Source: an uncultured Simplicispira sp. (GTDB taxonomy: Bacteria; Pseudomonadota; Gammaproteobacteria; Burkholderiales; Burkholderiaceae_C). From it: a stretch of 11,158 bases of DNA. The DNA lies in contig CAIRYF010000253.1 of NCBI GenBank assembly GCA_903882725.1, positions 1 through 11,158 of the forward strand, given 5' to 3'. The number at the start of each line of letters is the position of its first letter. Position 1 is the stretch's first letter. Of this stretch, positions 6,826 through 11,158 are shown piece after piece. The notes under the pieces are model-generated. The model did not search any database and was not told the origin of the DNA. It worked only from the letters and a program-made list of their open reading frames with translations. The position numbers were made by a program, and so were the translations under genes.

Positions 6826-7896
6826 ATGGACGTACAGACAAACTTATTGGTGCTGGGCATCGAATCCTCGTGTGATGAAACCGGCGTGGCGCTGGTGCAA
6901 GCCACTGTCGGCACGGCTGGCGCTGCGGTGCCCACGCTGTTGGCACACGCTTTGCACAGTCAAATTGAAATGCACCAAGCCTACGGCGGCGTGGTGCCAG
7001 AGCTGGCCAGCCGTGACCACATCCGCCGCGTGTTGCCCCTGACTGAAGCTGTGCTAGCCGAGGCTGCTCGCACGCTCGCCGAGGTGGATGTGATTGCCTA
7101 TACGCGCGGCCCCGGTTTGGCTGGGGCGTTGCTGGTGGGCGCTGGCGTGGCCTGCGCTTTGGGGCTGGCGCTGGACAAGCCGGTGCTGGGCATACACCAC
7201 CTTGAAGGGCATTTGCTGTCGCCATTTTTAAGCGCTGATCCGCCGCAGTTTCCGTTTGTTGCGCTGCTAGTGTCGGGCGGGCATACACAGCTGATGCGCG
7301 TCGATGGTGTCGGCCAGTACCAAATTTTGGGCGAAACTATTGATGACGCTGCGGGTGAAGCCTTCGACAAATCGGCCAAGTTGATGGGCTTGGGCTACCC
7401 CGGCGGGCCTGCGCTGTCGCGTCTGGCCCAGCAGGGCGACCCGATGGCGTTCAAACTGCCGCGCCCGTTGTTGCACAGCGGCAATCTTGATTTTTCTTTT
7501 GCCGGCCTCAAAACCGCCGTGATGACGCAGGCCAAAAAGCTGGGCAATGATTTGGAGGTGCGCAAAGCCGACTTGGCCGCTAGTACGCAGGCGGCCATTG
7601 TCGATGTGTTAGTCAAAAAATCGCTTACCGCGTTGAAAGAAACTGGCCTGCAACGCATCGTAGTGGCTGGTGGCGTGGGTGCCAACAGCCAACTGCGCGC
7701 CCAGCTCAACGCAGCGTGCCAGCGCCTAGGGGTGCGCGTGCATTACCCCGAGCTGCATTTGTGTACCGACAACGGTGCCATGATTGCCTTGGCTGGTGCC
7801 ATGCGTTTGCAGTCAGGCCAGCAGCAAGCGCAGCGTGATTACGCCTTTGATGTTAAGCCCCGCTGGCCGTTAGATGCCATCAGCGCCGCTGCCTAG
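6826..7896 (+). CDS. tsaD: tRNA N6-adenosine threonylcarbamoyltransferase TsaD
   Basis: Universal enzyme of 356 aa that, with TsaB and TsaE, transfers the threonylcarbamoyl group of TC-AMP (made by TsaC) to A37 of ANN-decoding tRNAs, forming t6A. It is an ASKHA-fold metalloprotein. Visible family motifs are [10 protein letters not shown] (11-20), [13 protein letters not shown] (53-65), [11 protein letters not shown] (124-134) with metal ligands His125 and His129, VSGGHTQL (149-156), [11 protein letters not shown] (281-291) and CTDNGAMIA (313-321) carrying the metal-binding Asp315. All key residues are intact and the length is normal. The ATG at 6826 follows the chemoreceptor stop by 33 bp. 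It may be read partly from that transcript, but no functional link is expected. There is no good Shine-Dalgarno sequence upstream. This gene is expected to be essential or near-essential. Confidence 0.97.
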   Translation: MDVQTNLLVLGIESSCDETGVALVQATVGTAGAAVPTLLAHALHSQIEMHQAYGGVVPELASRDHIRRVLPLTEAVLAEAARTLAEVDVIAYTRGPGLAGALLVGAGVACALGLALDKPVLGIHHLEGHLLSPFLSADPPQFPFVALLVSGGHTQLMRVDGVGQYQILGETIDDAAGEAFDKSAKLMGLGYPGGPALSRLAQQGDPMAFKLPRPLLHSGNLDFSFAGLKTAVMTQAKKLGNDLEVRKADLAASTQAAIVDVLVKKSLTALKETGLQRIVVAGGVGANSQLRAQLNAACQRLGVRVHYPELHLCTDNGAMIALAGAMRLQSGQQQAQRDYAFDVKPRWPLDAISAAA

Positions 7897-8078
7897 CTGC
7901 ACACAACTGCACAGCAACTGCATAGCTTTACGGTGGCTTGACACTGCGGCACCCGGGCAGAGGCATTGCGCTTGCAAAATAAGCACCTATGCCCACCACA
8001 CGCGCCTATCAGCCACGCCCTTTGCCCCAGCCACTGCGGTTTATGGGTTTTATGGGCTTTATGGGTTTTATCAGTTCT
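7897..8078 (+). promoter_or_regulatory. Intergenic region tsaD / efflux operon
   Basis: This 182-bp gap should hold the efflux operon promoter. It contains a perfect -35 hexamer TTGACA at 7938-7943, but the hexamers at 16-19 bp spacing (around 7960-7968) do not resemble TATAAT, so a constitutive promoter is not convincing; an activator-dependent one is possible. CTGCA recurs at 7897-7901, 7907-7911 and 7918-7922. The 3' end is the 9-bp array at 8040-8075. No clear terminator for tsaD is seen. An upstream in-frame ATG at 7989 would extend the channel protein through this region but spoils its signal peptide. Confidence 0.28.
8040..8075. repeat. 9-bp tandem repeat at the start of the efflux channel gene
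   Basis: Units are TTTATGGGT (8040-8048), TTTATGGGC (8049-8057), TTTATGGGT (8058-8066) and TTTATCAGT (8067-8075). A fifth, strongly decayed unit, TCTATGAAT (8076-8084), contains the ATG chosen as the gene start. Units 1-3 also contain ATG codons (8043, 8052, 8061), all in frame with the channel gene. Confidence 0.85.
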
Positions 8079-9518
8079 ATGAATTACGCCCTTCGTCGGT
8101 GTGCCTTGCCCGTTGTGCCAGTCCTGCCAGTTTTGCTGGCCGTGTGGTTGGCGGGCTGCGCCGCTATTGCACCAGTCGATGGCGGTTTGCCGGCGATAGC
8201 CGTGCCTTTGACTTGGTCGGCCAGCGATGGCGTGGGTGCAGCCACCCCCTTGGCGCAGTGGTGGGAAAATTTTGATGATCCACAACTGACCGCGCTGGTA
8301 GCGCAAGCGCTGCAAGCCCACACCAGCGTGCGCGCGGCCCAAGCGGCGCTGCAGCAGGTGCGGGCGCAGCGGGACGTGCAAAACGCGGGCTTGGTGCCGC
8401 GCATCGGGGCGTCGGCCTCGGTGCAGCGCAGCAAAGCAGGCGATGCCTCTGCTGGTAATAGTTTTCAGGCCGGTCTGGATGCCAGCTGGGAGCCAGACGT
8501 GTGGGGCAGCCAGCGCAGTGCCGTCGCTGCCAGCCAGGCCGACGTCCAAGCGGCAGAGGCCAACTTGGGCGCGGTACAGGTATCGCTGGCGGCAGAAGTG
8601 GCTGTCCACTACATCTCTCTGCGCAGCTTGCAAGAGCGCTTGGCCATTGCGCGCAGCAATGGTGCCAGCCAGCAAGAAACGCTGCAAATTAGCCAGTGGC
8701 GCTTGCAGGCGGGGCTGGTGACATCGTTGGTGACCGAGCAAGCGCGTGCTGCCACGGCGCAGACTGCTGCGCAAATTCCGGCGCTGCAGACCAGTCTGAG
8801 CCAGTCGCGCCACGCGCTGGCGGTGTTGACCGGCCAGCCGCCTGCTGCGCTGGACGATGCTTTGGCCGTTGCACGCCCGGTACCGCAGCCCGCCGATAGG
8901 TTGGTGCTGGCGATTCCTGCTCAAACTTTGCGCCAGCGCCCTGATGTGCGCGCTGGCGAGCAGCGTGTTGCTGCGGCGTGGGCGCGGGTGGCACAGGCCG
9001 ATGCGGCGCGCTACCCCGACTTTAATTTGAGCGGCTCCCTCAGTCTGCGTGCGCTGACGGTGGGGGCGCTGGGCAGCAGCGCTTCTGTCGCCAATGCACT
9101 GCTGGCCAGCATCAGTGGCGTGTTGCTCGATGGCGGCGCGGCGCGTGCCCAAGTGCGAGTGCAAGAAGCCAGCGCCGAGCAAGCGCGGCTGAACTACCAA
9201 GCCACGGTGCTGACCGCCTTGACCGAAGTTGAAGACGCCTTGGCGGCCCTGCGCGGCGACCGCGAGCGCTTGGTGCAACTGCGCACCGCCGCCGAGGCCG
9301 CCAACAATGCCGCGCTGCTGGCGAACGACCGCTACAGCAGCGGCTTGATTGATTTTCAGACAGTGTTGGAAACCCAGCGCACGCTCTTGTCCACCCAAGA
9401 CAGCGTCGCCAGCACCCGCGCCAGCCTGAGTGCCAACCACGTGCGCCTGTACAAAGCGCTGGGCGGCGGCTGGCAGCCCGAAGAACTTTTGTCTGCCCCT
9501 GAGGCTGATTTGCAATGA
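8079..9518 (+). CDS. Efflux outer-membrane lipoprotein, NodT/OprM (TolC-like) family
   Basis: Outer-membrane channel of a tripartite pump, 479 aa. The ATG at 8079 gives a lipoprotein signal: basic MNYALRR, hydrophobic core, and lipobox LAGC with Cys27 as the acylated residue. In-frame ATGs at 7989, 8043, 8052 and 8061 would prepend repeat-encoded MGF residues or more and are less likely. Family motifs are WWENFDDPQLTALVAQAL (61-78), near the mature N-terminus, and RPDV (287-290) starting the second structural repeat, which continues with YPDFNLSGSLSL. The long Ala/Gln-rich helices are those of the periplasmic alpha-barrel. The two-fold repeated architecture and length match NodT-type channels. 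It is followed by macA-like and macB-like genes, so it most likely serves that ABC pump although its family is named for RND systems. The cargo is unknown. Confidence 0.9.
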   Translation: MNYALRRCALPVVPVLPVLLAVWLAGCAAIAPVDGGLPAIAVPLTWSASDGVGAATPLAQWWENFDDPQLTALVAQALQAHTSVRAAQAALQQVRAQRDVQNAGLVPRIGASASVQRSKAGDASAGNSFQAGLDASWEPDVWGSQRSAVAASQADVQAAEANLGAVQVSLAAEVAVHYISLRSLQERLAIARSNGASQQETLQISQWRLQAGLVTSLVTEQARAATAQTAAQIPALQTSLSQSRHALAVLTGQPPAALDDALAVARPVPQPADRLVLAIPAQTLRQRPDVRAGEQRVAAAWARVAQADAARYPDFNLSGSLSLRALTVGALGSSASVANALLASISGVLLDGGAARAQVRVQEASAEQARLNYQATVLTALTEVEDALAALRGDRERLVQLRTAAEAANNAALLANDRYSSGLIDFQTVLETQRTLLSTQDSVASTRASLSANHVRLYKALGGGWQPEELLSAPEADLQ

Positions 9519-9540
9519 CTTGCAATGACTTGCTATGACT
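9511..9540. repeat. 10-bp tandem repeat across the channel stop / adaptor start junction
   Basis: Units are TGCAATGACT (9511-9520), TGCAATGACT (9521-9530) and TGCTATGACT (9531-9540). Each contains ATGA. The channel gene stops at the TGA in the first copy (9516-9518) and the adaptor starts at the ATG in the last copy (9535-9537). ATGs in copies 1 and 2 are in other frames and soon reach stops. The structure suggests expansion of an original 4-bp ATGA stop-start overlap. Confidence 0.88.
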
Positions 9541-10911
9541 TCTGCTGAAAAAATAACCGCCTCCGCCTCCGCTTCTAGCTTGGACGCCCTGCTGTGTACC
9601 AGCCGCATCCGCCATTGGTGGCAGCGCCCGGTGCTGTGGCTGGGCGTGGCGCTGCTGCTGGCGGGTGCTGGTGGCTACGTCTATTGGCAAAAGCAGCAAA
9701 GCGCCAACACCGCGCCACGCTTTGTCAGTGAACCCGTGCAGCGCGGCAATTTGACGCTGACAGTGTCGGCCAACGGCACGCTACAGCCGACGCGCTCGGT
9801 CAACATTGGCAGCGAACTGTCGGGCACCGTGCGCCGCGTGCTGGTGGACGTCAACGACCGTATCAAGAAAAACCAAATACTGGTTGAATTGGACACCGCC
9901 AAGCTGTCGGCCCAAGTGCTGCGCTCGCGTGCGGCGCTGGCTGCTGCCCATGCGCGCCAAGCGCAAGCGGCGGCGACAGTGAAAGAAGTGCAAGCCAACT
10001 TGGCGCGGCTGGAAGAAGTAGCGCGCCTGTCGGGCGGCAAAGTGCCTTCCGCCACGGAGTTGGATGCAGGCCGTGCCAGTGTCGAGCGTGCTGTGGCCGA
10101 CGTTGCCAGCGCCCGCGCCAGCGTGCAAGACGCACAGGCCGCGCTGTCCACCGATGAAACCAATGTGTCCAAAGCCTCAATTCGCTCGCCCATTGATGGC
10201 GTGGTGCTGACGCGCACGGTAGACCCCGGCAACGCCGTGGCCGCTTCGCTGCAAGCGGTCACGCTGTTTACGGTGGCCGAAGACCTGACCCAGTTGCAGC
10301 TGCAAGTGAATGTGGACGAGGCCGATGTCGGTGCTGTCAAAGTGGGGCAAAAAGCCAGCTTTACCGTCAGCGCCTACCCCTCGCGCCCGTACCCGGCGGG
10401 CATTACCCGCGTGGCTTTTGGTTCGACCAAGACCGACAACGTCGTCACCTACATCACTTGGCTGGACGTGGACAACAGCGACCTGAGTCTGCGTCCGGGC
10501 ATGACGGCGGCCGCCACCATCACTTCGACCGAGCGCACCGACGAGCTGCTGGTGCCCAACACTGCGCTGCGCTTTACGCCAGCGGTGGCTGGTACGGGTG
10601 CGGGCGCTGGCGCTGGTGGTGTGCCAGGCGCTGCGGCGGGCGGATCGGGCGGCGGCATCAGGTCGCAGCTGATGCCGCGTATGCCGCGCAGCGGCACGCG
10701 GCGCAGTGCGGGCGGTGGTAATGCCGACAAGGCAGACAAGGGCGCAGCCGGTAAAACCCGCCAAATTTGGCTGCTGAAAAACGGTGTGGCCCAGCCGCTG
10801 CAAGTGGGCGTTGGCATCAGCGATGGCCGCATGACCGAAGTCAGCAGCGACGCTTTGCAAGAGGGTATGCAAGTCATTACAGACCAGCGCTCGGGCGCTG
10901 CTGCGCCATGA
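9535..10911 (+). CDS. macA: MacA-like periplasmic adaptor (membrane fusion protein) of ABC efflux pump
   Basis: Periplasmic adaptor of 458 aa that links an inner-membrane transporter to the outer-membrane channel. It has a cytoplasmic N-terminus and one membrane anchor at about 33-51 ([19 protein letters not shown]). The first half of the lipoyl-like domain is at about 88-122 ([17 protein letters not shown]), followed by an alpha-helical hairpin at about 124-212. The second lipoyl half is [17 protein letters not shown] (216-232). Beta-barrel and membrane-proximal domains run to the end, with [11 protein letters not shown] at 319-329 and [11 protein letters not shown] at 337-347. Residues about 350-405 are a Gly/Ala-rich then basic low-complexity insertion that interrupts the membrane-proximal domain before [12 protein letters not shown]. 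The start lies 16 bp after the channel stop, inside the 10-bp repeat. The stop overlaps the next gene by 4 bp (ATGA). The MacA-type assignment rests on the MacB-like neighbour. The substrate is unknown. Confidence 0.9.
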   Translation: MTSAEKITASASASSLDALLCTSRIRHWWQRPVLWLGVALLLAGAGGYVYWQKQQSANTAPRFVSEPVQRGNLTLTVSANGTLQPTRSVNIGSELSGTVRRVLVDVNDRIKKNQILVELDTAKLSAQVLRSRAALAAAHARQAQAAATVKEVQANLARLEEVARLSGGKVPSATELDAGRASVERAVADVASARASVQDAQAALSTDETNVSKASIRSPIDGVVLTRTVDPGNAVAASLQAVTLFTVAEDLTQLQLQVNVDEADVGAVKVGQKASFTVSAYPSRPYPAGITRVAFGSTKTDNVVTYITWLDVDNSDLSLRPGMTAAATITSTERTDELLVPNTALRFTPAVAGTGAGAGAGGVPGAAAGGSGGGIRSQLMPRMPRSGTRRSAGGGNADKADKGAAGKTRQIWLLKNGVAQPLQVGVGISDGRMTEVSSDALQEGMQVITDQRSGAAAP

Positions 10912-11158
10912 ATGCCACCAGCGCTGTGAATGCTGCAGCAAGCCCAGAGCTGCCGCTGATTCGCCTGCGCGGCGTGACCAAGGTGTATGGCGAGGGCGCA
11001 TTGGCATTCCAAGCGCTCAAAGGCGTGGACTTGGACATTGCGCGCGGCGACTTTGTCGCCATCATGGGCCCCAGCGGCTCGGGCAAATCCACCGCCATGA
11101 ACACTTTGGGCTGCTTGGACCGCCCGAGTACCGGCCAGTATTTATTTCAAGGCGTGCC
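10908..11158 (+). CDS. macB: MacB-like ABC transporter ATP-binding protein (5' part, cut by window end)
   Basis: The first 83 codons of the inner-membrane ABC component are present; the gene continues beyond the window. After a short Ala-rich leader comes [14 protein letters not shown] (17-30), the usual beginning of a MacB/LolD-type nucleotide-binding domain. [19 protein letters not shown] follows, with Walker [10 protein letters not shown] at 54-62 and [14 protein letters not shown] at 67-80. The N-terminal ATPase position and its place after macA point to MacB, which carries the ATPase fused to a four-helix permease with a large periplasmic domain. That part is not visible, so a stand-alone ATPase (LolD-like) cannot be excluded. 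The ATG at 10908 overlaps the adaptor's TGA (ATGA), indicating translational coupling. No Shine-Dalgarno sequence is seen. Confidence 0.88.
   Translation, partial: MNATSAVNAAASPELPLIRLRGVTKVYGEGALAFQALKGVDLDIARGDFVAIMGPSGSGKSTAMNTLGCLDRPSTGQYLFQGV

Noticed and set aside
7897..7922. CTGCA repeats after tsaD as a regulator binding array
   Set aside because: Units are only 5 bp with uneven spacing (10 and 11 bp) and no dyad; chance in GC-rich sequence is likely.
7938..7966. Sigma70 promoter with perfect TTGACA before the efflux operon
   Set aside because: No acceptable -10 hexamer at 16-19 bp spacing, so it was kept only as a remark in the intergenic entry.
7989..8078. N-terminal extension of the efflux channel from the ATG at 7989
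   Set aside because: It places a Pro/Arg-rich stretch and the repeat-encoded Met-Gly-Phe residues before the lipoprotein signal. The ATG at 8079 gives the standard signal length to the lipobox.
7893..9608. Long antisense open frame (571 codons) covering the efflux channel gene
   Set aside because: It mirrors the codon bias of the channel gene, has no recognisable domain and is rich in Arg/Gln/His typical of shadow frames. The sense strand has clear NodT-family motifs throughout.
1..11158. Mobile element, CRISPR array, tRNA or rRNA
   Set aside because: No transposase, integrase, spaced direct-repeat array, cloverleaf or rRNA-like sequence was recognised on either strand.

Overview
The window is GC-rich and tightly packed. 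Its gene set and codon use look like a betaproteobacterium of the Burkholderiales, most likely Comamonadaceae (Rhodoferax/Acidovorax-like). Support for this is the hopanoid HpnD/HpnE pair, the copper-receptor/DUF2946 pair, and a degenerate copy at 22-66 of a dispersed 3'-end hairpin that I remember from Comamonadaceae genomes. The taxonomy is inference from content, not from a marker gene.

Layout. The left half (80-5050) is a minus-strand run of four genes. In transcription order they are hpnD (presqualene diphosphate synthase), hpnE (hydroxysqualene dehydroxylase), a small DUF2946-type secreted or membrane protein, and an OprC/NosA-type TonB-dependent copper receptor. The first three are separated by 7 and 6 bp. 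The receptor follows after a 110-bp hairpin-rich gap. A 140-bp divergent intergenic region (5051-5190) separates this run from the plus-strand half. The plus-strand genes are a methyl-accepting chemotaxis protein, tsaD (tRNA t6A synthesis), and a tripartite efflux set: NodT-family outer-membrane lipoprotein, MacA-like adaptor, and a MacB-like ABC ATPase cut by the window end.

How the genes work together. HpnD joins two farnesyl diphosphates to presqualene diphosphate. HpnE performs the last step to squalene, the precursor of hopanoids. The middle enzyme HpnC is not beside them. The receptor has the Cys-x3-Met and His-x-Met copper ligands known from Pseudomonas OprC, and DUF2946 genes commonly accompany such receptors, so that pair is read as a copper-acquisition unit riding on a squalene operon. 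The efflux genes should form one trans-envelope pump: inner-membrane MacB, periplasmic MacA, outer-membrane channel. tsaD is housekeeping, and the chemoreceptor's ligand is unknown.

I found no clearly new multi-gene system. The most distinctive structure is a set of short perfect or near-perfect tandem repeats. Two have 9-bp units and one has a 10-bp unit. They lie inside the DUF2946 gene, across the start of the outer-membrane channel gene, and exactly across the channel/adaptor stop-start junction. None of the eight gene starts has a recognisable strong Shine-Dalgarno sequence.
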